A stretch of 64,000 nucleotides of DNA from Rhea pennata (Eukaryota > Chordata > Aves > Rheiformes > Rheidae): NCBI RefSeq assembly GCF_028389875.1, contig NC_084663.1, positions 160,609,801-160,673,800 of the forward strand, given 5' to 3'. Numbering within the stretch: position 1 is the first letter of the stretch; each line of letters opens with the position of its first letter. The translations under genes and the position numbers were made by a program. The notes beneath the pieces were generated by a model, which did no database searches, had not been told where the DNA came from, and saw only the letters and a program-made list of their open reading frames with translations. Shown piece after piece: positions 13,637 to 26,795 of the stretch.

Positions 13637-13975
13637 ACTATAATGTGTATAAGTACCTGAAGGGAGGGTGTCAGGGGGACAGGGACAAACTCTTTTCACT
13701 TGTCCCATTTGACAGGACAAGAGGCAGTGGGCAGAAATTGAAGCACAGGAAGTTTTGCCTGAATGTGAGGGGGAATTTCTTCCCTGTGAGAGTGACGGAG
13801 CACTGGCACAGGTTGCCCAGAGAGGCTGTGGAGTCTCCTTCTCTGGAGATCTTCAAGGCCTGCCTGGATGCAACCCTGTCTACCATGCTCTAGGTGACCC
13901 TGCTGAGTGGGGAGGTTGGACTAGATGATCTCTGGAGGTCCCTTCCAACCTTACTGATTCTATGATTCTACGATA
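13637..13975 (+). mobile_element. 5'-truncated CR1 LINE copy with terminal tandem tail
   Basis: About 340 bp matching the 3' end of a chicken-repeat-1 retrotransposon. The frame from 13645 encodes a relic of the C-terminus of the CR1 reverse-transcriptase polyprotein: KYLKGG near the start, LFSLVPFD, RGSGQKLKHRKFCLNVRGNF, then HWHRLPREAVESPSLEIFKA. This is followed by the 3' UTR word TTGGACTAGATGATCTCTGG, GGTCCCTTCCAACC and a tail of ATTCTATG/ATTCTACG units at about 13955-13975. The copy is 5'-truncated, as most CR1 insertions are, and cannot be mobile. The reading frame runs without a stop up to the TAG at 13891-13893, so the insertion may be younger than the other repeats here. Confidence 0.93.
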
Positions 13976-15996
13976 TTCTTGTAAGGCATTATTTCATTCT
14001 TCAAAATCAAAATATTCTTATATTCCTTTAACCAAGTTTAATCACTAGAGGGAACAAAAGAAAAAAAAAGCTACAAAACTTATTTAAACTGTTCTAATAG
14101 GATTTTCTCTAGCTCATTAAAATTACACTTTTACAGGTGTTTAAGAATAGGCCTATCAATTAATTCAAAACCTTCTTAGTAGCATCACCTGCTTCTAAAG
14201 GATTAGAATTTAGGATCTACCATGCCATGCTGCCCAATTAGAACTACACAAAATATCAGCTTCTTCTCTCTGTCAGGGAAATACCTTCTTGTTCTGATAC
14301 GATAGACCTTCTGATTTTTAGCATTATCCACATATGTGCCTGAAAACATACACAAGCCTAGATCACTAAACTCACCTCTGACAATTTGCCACTGCCTGAC
14401 CTACAGAATCAAGCACTGTATATGGATATGATCTGCATTGCCATAGTTGCTTTTATTTATTTACTTTTCAAAGAACTTGACCTTCTGCAATAAGCCTAGC
14501 TTCAAGTCATCTAAGAAAAAAAAAAAGATTAAGAAACAACCAACTAACCTTGCATAAATTTCTGCTCTCTCATTAATCCCCTTGTACGAGCTAAGGTAAA
14601 TAGACACCAGGGTTTATACAATAATTGCATAGCCTGAAGAGAATCTGTGTCTAGTATGAAACATTCTTTGTTACCCTAGTAACCACAGAAAAATACAGCC
14701 TAATGTCCTCCAAGCCATTAAAAATATCCTATATGGCTTTTAGGAAAACTTCGCAGGAAAAATGCTCTGTTGAGACAGATTTGCCTTGCAATAATACAAT
14801 CAAGTTACAACTTTCTGGACATTATTCAGAATATAGATTATTTTATAGAAACTGTAAGCAAGTGACAGTGTTTGTACAGAGAACCAAATCAGGAGACAAT
14901 AATAATTTTTAGTGTTTTCTCTTTTACTTAAGAAGCAGTGCTATGACTTCATACACTTTTGATTATAGTCAAGCCCTTTTCTTAAAAAAAAGTCACTACA
15001 AAAAAAAACAGTTTGGGAACTTTTGGATTACAACATTGAATCTGAAGACCCCAACCATTTTCACCAGCAGCCGTGAAAGCCTCTCTCTCCTGCAACATCT
15101 GATTTTTAACTTTGGAAAGAAAAAAAAAAGAAAAAAAAAAGAAACAAACAAACAAAACCACCCTCCCCACACATTCTGCCATGACTTTGGAAAGTTGTTG
15201 GCCTTCATCTTACAGAATAATTTAATTAATTACTGTAAATACGGTTTAAATAATTTGAACATTCAGTTGGATTGCTTAGGATAAATAGAGGACCAAGAAC
15301 ATTTTCTCCCTCAGTTTTCTGAAGCGACCTCTATCCTTAACAATTCAACTTCGTAACTCAAGTAATTTGATTCAGAAAGAGCACAGCATCTATTTAAGTC
15401 AAACTGTCTTCATATGTAAAGATGAATACACAAAAGTAAGAGCTTCCAATGTCTTACATTAGTATTTAAAAACTTTTGGTTCATCTTCAAGTATGAAATA
15501 GCCATCGACTGCACTGAGTATATAGAGGACAGCTTACTGGTAATCCCTCTTCTATATTGACTAAAAATGTTTTTTTAGGAACTTTGTTTTTCCTATAATG
15601 AGATAAGTGCCAATTATAGCATTAAAAAAAACCTCTCTACAAAGAGTAATTTCATCTAAATCAACATACTAAATGCACTGTAAGACCTGAAACTAAAATT
15701 TAACCATTCTAGCTTCCAGAAGTCCCCTGGTTAGAAATTAGTGCTTATAAAATGACACCAGAGGGTATCTAGTACATAAAATGGTGAGATCTAACCTTTT
15801 TATTCTTCCTTATGTGTGCATATGTATATACCAAATCTAATATTTAAGTAACTATTAAAATGAAGTCAGCTAGAATGATAAATTTAAAATTCATGTCTCA
15901 GATGTTGAACTATTTGTATGATATTTCCAGCTGTTTTTTATTTTATTTTTTAAATATTCTTTGGGTCTAGCTCTAGGTTTAAAAAGCATCTTCCCT

Positions 15997-16012
15997 CCCC
16001 CCCCCCCCCCCC
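15997..16012. repeat. C homopolymer (16 bp)
   Basis: An uninterrupted run of 16 C on the plus strand (16 G on the RAP2A sense strand), about 50 bp left of the CpG-rich block in intron 1. A G-run on the RNA-sense strand could form a quadruplex; length is likely variable. Confidence 0.9.
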
Positions 16013-16059
16013 AAAGATTTATCCTAGCATAGCTGACAGCTACTTTAACTTCTACAAAG

Positions 16060-16400
16060 ACGCTCCGGTGTCTTTAAGTGCCTTGAAGCTCATTCCATCG
16101 TGTACTCTTCCAACCCCGCCGGCTGCTAGGCTCCATCTCCATCAAGCAGGCTGCCTGCCAGGGTTTTGCCATCGCAGGCTGCCCACCCCGCGGGGCTGCG
16201 CACACCTGGCTGCTCTGGCTGGTGTCAAACAGCCGCGCCGTGAGAGGTTGCGTCCGCCGGGGAGCCGGCGCGTGGGGTCACAGCCCAAGGCTCCCGGCTG
16301 TCAGCGCGGCTGCGGCACCAGAGCGGATCCGCGCTGGCGCTTTGCCAGCGGCTGCATCTTGGCTGCTGGCTTGTGTCACTCGAATAGGTGGTTACTCAGC
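16060..16400. promoter_or_regulatory. Intronic CpG-rich block, candidate CpG island or cryptic promoter
   Basis: About 340 bp of GC-rich DNA inside an otherwise AT-rich intron, with roughly two dozen CpG dinucleotides in about 280 bp by eye. They include clusters such as CCCCGCGGGG, CAGCCGCGCCGTG, GAGCCGGCGCGTGG and GAGCGGATCCGCGC. CpGs are normally depleted in vertebrate introns, so their retention suggests an unmethylated regulatory element: an alternative RAP2A first exon, an antisense or lncRNA promoter, or an enhancer-type CpG island. A 111-codon plus-strand ORF crosses the block, but it is a composition effect with no recognised domain. Confidence 0.5.
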
Positions 16401-17538
16401 TGACAGAAAGGATGGGTTTTACTAGCTTATCGCAGAATTAATACGTGCACGCCTCAGACAGGAAGAGCAAAAACCTTTGCAATGAAAGGTTTTATCTGTT
16501 AGTGACAATTTTTACAGAGGGGTAAAAAAGAAAAACCTCCCAATAAACCAGGCCTGCCTAAGTAATTTCTTTAAAATATTGCAAATTCCCACAAGGACAC
16601 CTGCTTTGATACTGCTTGAATTAGGAATACACTTAAATTCATCCGAACTGAGATCAAACAATGTGGCAATACACTGCTTTAAACTTGTTTAGAAGGTAAT
16701 TTGGGCTTATTCCGCATATTCATTGCTATATTACACCATTGTAAATAGAACACAATTGGGAATTGGGAATAAAGGACTTGATGAAAGCCACATTTTGTTT
16801 TGTGTCCTCTCACCTCCCCCCAAAGATTGGAAGACTGAAAAACCTTTCTGCACATGTTTGTGTGTACATCTTAACTGTACTTCTGGGCAAATTTACTTTT
16901 GAGTGGCAGGATTTAGGTAGATAACAGTTTGACAGACACTAGATTATAATGCACTTTGTTTTTATTCTTAGATTAAATATCATCCCATTATTTAAATGTC
17001 TATATAGCACAGTCTAGATACAAAAAGGATGAACACATTAGTATACTTAGCCTTCAAAACAATTTTAACAACGTAAGAAAGTCTTATCGAAAAATTTGGA
17101 TTTCTTTTAAGGTCTGTATTTAAGGGTACCACACATCCATACCATCTTCTTTGCCCATAAGATCTTCTTTGTTGAAGCACTAATCGTCAGCTAGAATTTC
17201 CTGAAAATAGCCCACTAATTATTTCTTCACATTAAGTTGTCCTATGCAGAAAGGCCATTTCAATTAACATGAAGGTGTGCATGGGGGTGTGAAGCCCAGA
17301 CTGTTCCCAGTCCTTTTAATCTAACCGCACTTCTTCCTGACAAAGTCTTTCAAAAGAAGATGTTTTGATCATCTTTGGGAGAAGAACGTAGACTTCAATT
17401 ACCAGTCCAATTATCCTGGCTAGGAAGGCAATACAACTGCTTAATTTTAGAGTAACAAGTGACTTTCAAGGTGTGCCTGCTCAACTTTCATCTCAGACTG
17501 AGCTTTCCATTGTCCCTCTCTGGCAGATTAAAGTAACG

Positions 17539-17546
17539 TGACGTCA
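17539..17546. promoter_or_regulatory. Perfect palindromic CRE (TGACGTCA)
   Basis: A full 8-bp cAMP-response element lies in RAP2A intron 1 in a context that is otherwise poor in CpG. CREB/ATF proteins bind this palindrome. A single 8-mer is weak evidence by itself; function is unknown. Confidence 0.3.
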
Positions 17547-20500
17547 GGCACTTTATTTCAGAATAAGAACCGTCTGCAGGAGAATTTAACAGGCAAATTA
17601 TCTTCTTTGAATGTCCTCATTTTGATTAAGAGGTGGTTGCTTTCTTGTATACTTTACACAAATACAATTTAGTAGCATCAAAAATAGAGGAAAAAAATCA
17701 ACATCCTGCAATACACAGCAAATTGCATTAAATGATCAAGTTCTTGAGAAACCATGAAACAAATACTGTTTAAGCCATTTAAAATAATACTATTTCTTTT
17801 CCCATGTTGAGGCTACAAGGTAGCAAGTCTTCTCAGAGGTGAAAACTTTGTAGCAACTTTTTGCTCAATGTGCCCATATTAGGCCTTTGGTGATGCACCA
17901 GTAATCCTTGTATTATATGGCATGCACTTCACTCTCCTTCCTCGTGTCCAGAATAATCCACGTTTTGAATTCAAGTGCATCAATGCCAGTTTTCTGTGCA
18001 TTTCATTTTCCTTTTTAGAACACAGCTACACTACAAATTTTGATAGGTTAAAAACTGGATTATGTGGATTTGTTTAATCAAAGAGTGGAAAGAGGAAGCG
18101 GTCAGGAGAAAACCTTTCCATCATCAGATCAGACTACCATGATGTTGATATTGAGCTTCTTGTGATAAAATCCTTAAACATTTCATATTTCAAACATGTC
18201 TGTTATACTTCCGTGGAATCACTGATGGGTTATCACATTTCTCAGAGCTATTGTTTAATATTATCCGTAGGTCTCAGTGACTTTCTTCTCGTAAAAGGAG
18301 ACCCTACTTTAACATATTCCTATTACATCTCCTGTCTATAAACCATTACAGCTGTCCAGGAGCTGAATTCTGGGCAATCACAAACATAACTGTCTTTCAA
18401 AATGCAATCCAGGAACATGAAATAAACAATAACTCTGGTCCATCAGGACACTGCCTATGACACTTGCATCTATTGCAAATGCGTTCCCAGATATCTAAGA
18501 TGACTTCTTTCTACCAGCAACAACCCATCCAGAAGGGCTGCATTTGCTCCCTGAGGTTCTGGAAAGCCACCCTAACATAGAGGCAGAGCAAGTCCAACAA
18601 CCCTTCAGTTACTTGGTCAACACTGAAGCTGAGGTGGCAGCAAAGCTAGTTCCACAATAACTGCAGACTTGAGTGAAAAGTGGTACTTGGAATGGTAATA
18701 TGAACAGCATTTCTTGCTAAAATCTGCTGACAGATTCATCATCTGACTGTTAGCAAGCACCTGGATTTGATTGCTACTAAATCCAGTTACAGCAAGCACT
18801 AGGAATAAAAGAGTCAGTAGAGGCTCAACTCAGAACTGCTAGATGGTAAATAAAAGTGATCAGAAATTTGTAGCTACTAGATAATGCAACAGTGATGTTT
18901 CAGTAAGAAGCAAGAGAGGCTATGCAGGCCCAGATGAAGAAACTATGTGTATAGTGTCAGATTTGAGGCAAGACTATGCAACATCTGGTACCCGTTTTGA
19001 CAGTCTGAAAAAAAGTGATCTGATCTAAAAATTTTATTTTTAAATGTATCTGAAGGTTCTTCAAACCCAATCCTATCACAACGCAATCACAAATTTACCA
19101 AATCAAAAATAGGCAGCCTAACTTTCCCATATTTTGAACAGAATTTGGGAATATTTGGATAGAATGAAACTTCATAATACGCAGTAATGCCTGCATTTTT
19201 GGAACACCCTCCCAGGATCAACTAGCAGAAGGCTATCAGTACTCTCACACAGCCAACTGATAATAACTACTGGAGAAGTAGATGATATCGAGACAATCTG
19301 CTGAAAGTCCGTAGCTTTTAATGTTAAGTGAGACTGCAGTCAAGAGAGAGATCTCCAAACTAGCAAAAATAAAAGAGACACATATGAAAATTAGATTCTC
19401 CCCTAGAAAGAAACTCGATATGCTATCATGCTTCAGACAGCTATTTGCACAAGGTGAAAAATAGAGTTAAGTAGATTCTACTCCAAATATAATTTTATAA
19501 TCAGCAATAAAATATAATCTGTGCACAGAATTCTTCTTAGAGAAGAGAGACATTGGAGAACTGCTAAACGTATTCTTAAGGAGTTGATGTAAATTTTGTA
19601 TTTTAGGAACTGACAAGTCATAGAGCCAAAATAGGATTTTCAAAGGAGAGCATAAACATCAGGGCATCTGAAGAGAAAGCCTTTCCTACTTTGCGTTAGC
19701 AAGTCTATGAATCAATATTCTGAATATTCACACTTAACCTGAACCACCTTATTTGGGTGAGAGTCCCAGGCAGTTCTGTTAAGTGTGGCAATGATCAGCA
19801 TGGCCAGCTGATCAGCTTCAAGTACCAGAATTGTCAAGCCCGTACTGAGAATATTACGATCATCAAGTCTCCAGACTACTCAATACTATGTACTAATAAG
19901 ACACATACAAAGGTATTTATCAATTCCAATGTTCAAAACCTAAGGCAAGAAACTAATCTGAAAAAGCAGCATGTAAAGAGAAAAACATTATGATGGTGAA
20001 CATTCATAGGCCTGAATACAAAACGGAGGTACATATACAGTTTGGAGATTCTAGAAGAATTTTGGGAGCCATGTCTAAGAGACTGATCCACAAAACTCCT
20101 GCCTATGCACTTAAGTTCCCAGAAGGCCCCATCTGTCTAAGGTTTTTGTCAAAATGACTTAGTTGCCTGATGGCCTACTACTGTGGAAAACTAGCTGAAT
20201 CATATATTGGAACCACAGAGCCGCACTCCCTAGGCTCACTAGGGATTTGTAGATCAGGCATGCAAGCAGCTTAGTCCCTTGAGATACCTAATTCACTAAA
20301 CATGCTTCTGTGAGTCTAGCAACATACACTAGTAGTAATGTATTCATAAAAACACAATCGACATGCCTTTCATGCAAAAAATTGGGAATAAAAAGGATGT
20401 AGCAGCAGTTCTGTTTCACACATTCTACATAACAGTACAGGATTACAACACTGCTCAAGGAGGTGAAAGACCTGGATCATACATCTTCTTTAGTCAGGCA

Positions 20501-23090
20501 TTTTCACATCTGTATTTCCCAGAAGACTGCACTAAACACCAACCTAGGAGTAAGGTTGAGAAAACACTTGAGTTCATCTTCCTGTTGAAGATGAGCCACT
20601 ATGAAGGAAAATATAAACTTGAAGGCAAATTCATAAATCCAGAGAGAAAAACAAACAAAATCAGGTACACAAGCCAGTGTGGATAGTCACCTAAAGATAG
20701 ATACTAAGGACAGAAACAAAAATTTCTCAGGTCTGTTTATTCATTTTAAATTAAGAATTCACTGTAAAAATCCAAAATCAATATTCCACACAGTGAATGG
20801 GAACCAGAATACTCCTCTAAATCCAGGTGACCACACTATTTCAGACAAAAATCAACTGTTGTTCCATGATGACAAAGTGATTGCTCCTTTTTTCTCCATT
20901 CTTTTCAAATTTTTAAGCAGCCTAACAGAGAAGAAGAGTTGCCTCCCAAGAGAAGGGAGGCTACATATGTAAGGAAATGGATGAACTGGTTAGCTGCAGC
21001 AGAACTACACCCCTCAGAGCAAAGCAGATTCCTAAATTATTGACGCAGAAAAGAAACACCGAGCTCTTTTGCAAGACCCATTTCTTATGTAAGGTCCTCC
21101 CTATTTCTCCATAGGGGTGCTAGGGAAGAGAAGGTTGAAACTGAAGAAAGGAAAGTGCATCTCTTCCAGTGCACAGCATCATCAGTACACTAGTGCCCAG
21201 ACTCCCTGCATCTGCTTTACTTTGGGCAGCATCCTGCATGCTTGGTACCAGCTCCCCCCCAAATACCCCTCTCCCATCAATACACAGCAAAATTGGCCAC
21301 TGACAGCAGAAAACCTCACAACCAACCACACACTGTGCACTAAGCAGGTTATCGGTGTTAAAGAACCCGCAGGAGATGGAACAGTTTTAATAGTACTAAA
21401 CCTGACCAGAAAAACAAAACAAAACACACAGCAGAGAACAACCGATGGAAGAATTCATCCCAAATCTCTGCTTGGATTTGCAGTGTGGATCCCAGCATCA
21501 GCCCTGTGGAAGGTGACTCATGTTTCTCTCTCCCAGGCTTTGTAGGGAGTAACCTGCATGTCAGCCTCAAAGAATAATCTAACTGCTTCGGGGACCAGCC
21601 AAATAGATGCTGGCTTTAAGCAGTGAGATGGAGAGCTTGTATTTGATTGGAGACCAAGGAGCACTCAAATGAAAGTGAATTTTTTTTTTAAGCATATGAA
21701 AGGTGTTTCAGAGTGCTCCAGAAGAAATGATTCAAGGCGATCATCTGCTGCCCTCCACATTCTTGTCAAAAATAGAAATACACTGAATTCCTAAAGTAAG
21801 AAACAAATAAAACCACTCCCTGCCAAAAACAGCATCTTTACACCAGTTTGTCAGCACCACTATTAGAGCAGAAGAGAGCAAAATTTGAATCTGGAGATGG
21901 AAGCAATAGTACTACTACAAAAACCCTTTACAGCATTAAGTCCTTTTGGCAGTAGAAAACCAGCAAAATGAAAACATATCTTCATAAAAAGCAATGTACT
22001 AGCAGTATACAAATAAGGACTGCTGTTTTAAAATGCACAGGATAACATACCTCCAGGATTTTGAACCACAGCTAAGAGCAATTAGAGACAGGTGGGTGAA
22101 AAAGCAGTTTTTTGGGGTTCATTGGTAAATTTTAGGGGGAAAGCGTGGTCCAAGTGAAAAACTTCCAATTCATCATTTTGTTTTGACAAAAGCAATGAAC
22201 CTCTGAATTTTAAAACTAAGAACACGGAAAGGAAATTTCAATTGGAAAGCTGTTCTTAAGAAAATATTTCATTTATGCATTACTAGACAGGTCTTACAGA
22301 AAATTTTCAAAAGAAAATTATTTGCACCTTTATAAAACATTTAAAGTAACATTTAGCACATCAGTTAAAAAGATTATGGTAATGCGGGAAACTGCAACCA
22401 AATCTAATCAAAAGAAAATAGACTGATTAGTCCCATCTTACTCCTAATGCATCTTACAGTATAGAGGGTAAGAGGGCAAACAGCACAAACATGCTCCTAC
22501 CCAAAACAAAACTATCTTGTCACAGCAAGCACACACATAGCCAAGAGGTGAGCTGTGTGGTTATTTCTCGAAAGCAGCTCTTTCTTGTAACTAATCAGAA
22601 ACCCAGGTCCGAAACTTTTCTTCGTAACATTCAGAGCACTTCAAGTTCGGCACCATTATCCAATTCATTTCCAGTTCAAATTGAATCCTAGTCAAGTCGA
22701 TACTCATGGGAGAATCTCAAGCACTATTAATCTTTTAGTTAAGGTGGCTACCTGTTTTCCAGAACAATAACGGGAAGCCATCAAATCATAGCAGAAATTT
22801 TATTTTGCCAGAGACCACTATCATAAGCAGTTACATTCTAATACTCTGAAATACTGTAATATCGTCTGCATCATAACCCTGATGTTTTGCAGAAGACAGA
22901 ACATTGACACCTTTTAAAATGTAGTTATCTACATGACTTAAATCACGTTTCAAAACACAAGCTAATCAACTCCCAAAATATTTTCCTTCTTTGTCCTTCA
23001 CCTGAGCTTTCACCTAGTCTAGGCCTGACCGAGACAAGAATAAAACACTTGGTTACCCACCCATTTTTGAAGCATTCAGCACCAACTAAG

Positions 23091-23112
23091 TGTGCTAGCC
23101 ATGTGCTAGCCA
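23091..23112. repeat. 11-bp perfect tandem duplication
   Basis: TGTGCTAGCCA occurs twice head to tail (23091-23101 and 23102-23112) in RAP2A intron 1. It is most simply explained by replication slippage. Each unit contains GCTAGC, the NheI-type palindrome. Confidence 0.85.
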
Positions 23113-24549
23113 ATACTGAGAAGGGATAATATGCTCATATCTCACCTTTAATTCTCCTGTCTAGACGAGGATTTAAGGAATCACCCCCACTGACAAAGAA
23201 AAAAAGTGTTTGAGCTGCACTCATCACTGAACTATCTAGACTATCTGTTTGGATTACTGCAGCAAAAAAACAAAGACCAGCCCTATATTAGAAACCTCTG
23301 GCAAAAAAGGCAGAAATGTAATGAATAAGAACATGAAGCAGCAGATAGCTATGGTTCTTGTTACCTTAACAATCATGTAAATCTTTGTACAAGTCACTAC
23401 GTGCCAAGATAATTTAGCACTGCAGTCCCAATTGCTTCCCTATTCTCTCTCAAAACCTTATCGCATACCACCTACACAATTTACCAGGAGAAAAGCTTTG
23501 AGCAACACTTGCAATATTTCGTAAGTTAACTAATCAGTAACCCCAGGTTTGTTCTTAGGTGAACATAATTCCAAAACTGCCTTGTTTAGGGGAAAGCTAG
23601 TAAAGGAATGGATTTAATGATTTTCTGGGCAGCCAACCTCTCAAATCCTTAATTTTTATTCACCTAAAACCCCTCTCTCAACTGTCAAGGAATATCTATT
23701 TTTAAAATTTCAGTCTGAAGAATATGCCTTCTAACAGAACCTTTAATAAAATATACTATTACTCAGAATGTTTCATTTATGACCAAATAACAAAAATTTG
23801 TTTCTTGCACAGAGTACTCAGCTAAGGGGTAGAGAGCATCATGTTTGTTTTTAAAGATGCAAGTTACTGCCAACTGAATTGACTGTAAGAAACAGTATTT
23901 AAAGAATTGGCTTCTACACATCAACAGTAAAACTAACAGAAATCCTGATGACAAATGAATTTTTGATAGTTTTTCTATTATTCATTGCAAAACCTGTGTC
24001 AAAACAGTTCAGTCAAGAGCAAGATATAGTCAACCCCAAGCATTAATGTGGTTATACTAAACTATGAAAGCCATTAAAGACCAAACATGAGAGTGATTTT
24101 AGCACACTAAAGTGCATTTTTCTGACACAGACACAATCAAGTAACATTATATGACTGAAAGCAAATTTAAGAAGTCTCACCACATACTGTCTACTATTTG
24201 ATAATTTTAGTTATCCATATTTATTCACACATCTCTACAACAACATGAGCTACAGCAGCAATTAAAACCTGAAAACAGAAGACGATGCTAAGTGATACAA
24301 GCATCAAGCAGGGAAAAAAGAGAAAAAAAAAGTGCTGTACTCTAAGCTAGCACAATCTAAACTAAACATGCATACAAAAGGAGCTTGCCTACTTGGCATT
24401 TTCAATAAGAGTTCAAAGAAAACAAGGAGGGGATAAAAAGATTTATTTCCAGTGTTCACATAAACTGTCATGTCACCTTGGCTTGTGCAGAGTGGGAAGG
24501 GAGGGGAGAATCCCAATCTCAGAAGAAATACCTGTATGATCAACTAGGC

Positions 24550-24564
24550 AAAAAAAAAAAAAAA
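24550..24564. repeat. A homopolymer (15 bp)
   Basis: A run of 15 A on the plus strand in RAP2A intron 1. No retroelement body is evident next to it. Confidence 0.8.
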
Positions 24565-26699
24565 CAGTCGAAAAGTCATCAGAAGACTCCCTGCTTATAA
24601 GTCTCAAATTTTTGTGGCTTCTGCAGAGAATAACTCAAAGTAGCATGAATACTTCAAATGTCTAAGAAAGGGAGACTGAAGAAAGAAGAGCCAAGAGAAG
24701 TTTGCAAGTATGGAATTTAATTAAAAGCTTCTACATGAAAACATGAAAAGCAATGTGTTCCAAGGATGTACTGAACACCTTGAAACACCTAAGTTTAAGA
24801 CAAAGTCATGGAACTTTAAATTATAATCTTCTATAGCCTAAAAAATGTGCAATCTGACGGAAATAATTTCGAGAGGATGGTTTGCATATAAATTCTACAG
24901 GTAAATCAAGAAGCCTATAATCTTTGTCTGACGGAATTAATCCATTAATTCGCAAATTAAAACACAAATGTAGATCCACTAAAAAACTAAAATAATTTTA
25001 TAAAATTTTTCTGGCTATATAGAACTTAAAAGCACAAGAGTATAAAAAGAACTATAAAAAGAAATTTGAATTTAAGACTAAAGTTTACAATAGTGTTCTA
25101 TATCCTGCAAACTTGTATTCTGTTATAGATGCTTTTTAAGGGATGATCTACATATGAATCCCCCCCAAAAGACACAAGACATCACCATATGCTCATTGCT
25201 AAAGGCTTCAATGTTATGAACAGGGTCGACTTGATCAGATTAGCTACTTGCATTTTTCACTTCCTTCTATCTCTACAGATACTTAAAATATTTGCATTCT
25301 TTTCCTGCTAACTCCACAACATCCTCAACTGAGGCACATCTTTCTGTAAGTATCCCTTGCCACAAAATGAAAGGCTAAAATAGGTTTTTCATTACATAAA
25401 AAATATTTTAACATGATTTCTGATGCCAGAAACACGCCAGAATTCCATCCCGCTTCCTATCTTTTCTTAGAAACATGTATGAGTGTTTCATGGAATATAT
25501 TCATCTGCTCTTGCAATAAAAAGCAAGAAAGTGCAGTTTTATCTGATGGGTGCAGAGAGCAGCTCACAGCTTGGCTAGGAGTTTGCAAGGAGTCCTACAG
25601 AGGATGTGGACCATGTTATTGTTTCCTGCCTTGCTCACTTAAATATGAATAGCCTAGTCAATCCACCACATCAAGTTTTCCACAGGGAAAAAAAAACCTC
25701 TTGCTAAGAATTTAAGGTTATCAGTCTCTTCTTATTTCTGCCATCACTACATGGCATCTGTGAAAGTCCCTAGATATTTGTTAACTTTTCACACACACAC
25801 TTTAAAAGGAACAGTATTTTCCAAGTTATACTTCTATTGAATGTTTAGTTATCCCTTGATGGTAGGTTTGAGCCATGTTTGCTTCTGAACACATCAGTGT
25901 TTCTTATGGAATGCATAAAAGTGTACTCAAAAATGACAAAAATATTTTCCTAAATCAAAGTGATATGGGAAACCCATAAATTTTCAGAGTATCAGTAAAT
26001 TTAACCTAGTTTAAATAGTACCCTATTACACTGAAGAACTAAAGAACAAATTAAGCTATTTCTTCTCCTCAAAACTATGCTTACAGTCATTTGTATGATC
26101 ATACTATCCAGTTTTAATCAGGATCAGGACTCCAATGTGCTAAACACTCATGGAGTAAAATAGCATTTAATTTTCATAGTACTTCAAAGGCAACATAGTC
26201 AGACATTTGAGCAATTTTGTAATTTCAAGCATAGTTTTTCAGACTTAATCACTACTAAGTTACTAAATACATCAATTATCATTGACTCGAGATGTTGATT
26301 TCACAATTAATAAATTTCCCTAATTACTTCTCTTGTATGTTTTGAATTACCATGCAGAATTCCCAGATTGGGAGGCAGATTTTCATCCTTAGGATAAACA
26401 CCTCTACAATGAACACTGTCAACTCAAGAGACATTTCCATGGTATTTCATATCAATACACCTAAATTGTTTAAACCACATTTTCAATGAATCAAGTTTAG
26501 TAAGTTTGGTTTTGGTCTTTGTTTCCTAGAGAAAAAGCAATAGATTAATGAAGAGTTTTATATTTACATTTTTCACTACTTGAGAAAAAAAAATTCTCAA
26601 ACGTACAGCTATTTGGAGAACTTGACATACTGCTTCAAGAGCATAAGCATAACAACAGTCCTGTCTCTAAAGCAGTGGCCAGATGTCAAGAGAAAGTCT

Positions 26700-26795
26700 T
26701 GCAAGTGAGGAACGCAATTAACTTTGTCAGTCCTTTACTTGTGCCTTAGTTTTCTGCTGGAATAGAAATAATAATCCTTTTCTATTTCATGGCAA
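26700..26795 (+). repeat. Possible MIR 3'-half remnant
   Basis: The words GTCAGTCCTTTACTTGTGCC, TTAGTTTTCTGCTGGAATAG and AAATAATAATCC follow the order of the MIR 3' half ('caagtcacttaacctctgtgcctcagtttcctcatctgtaaaatggggataataat'). It is short and diverged. It lies in RAP2A intron 1. Confidence 0.4.

Noticed and set aside
20363-21545. ORFs of 107, 97 and 142 codons close together on the plus strand
   Set aside because: They are in different frames with no family resemblance and no poly(A) tail or target-site duplication that would suggest a retrocopy.
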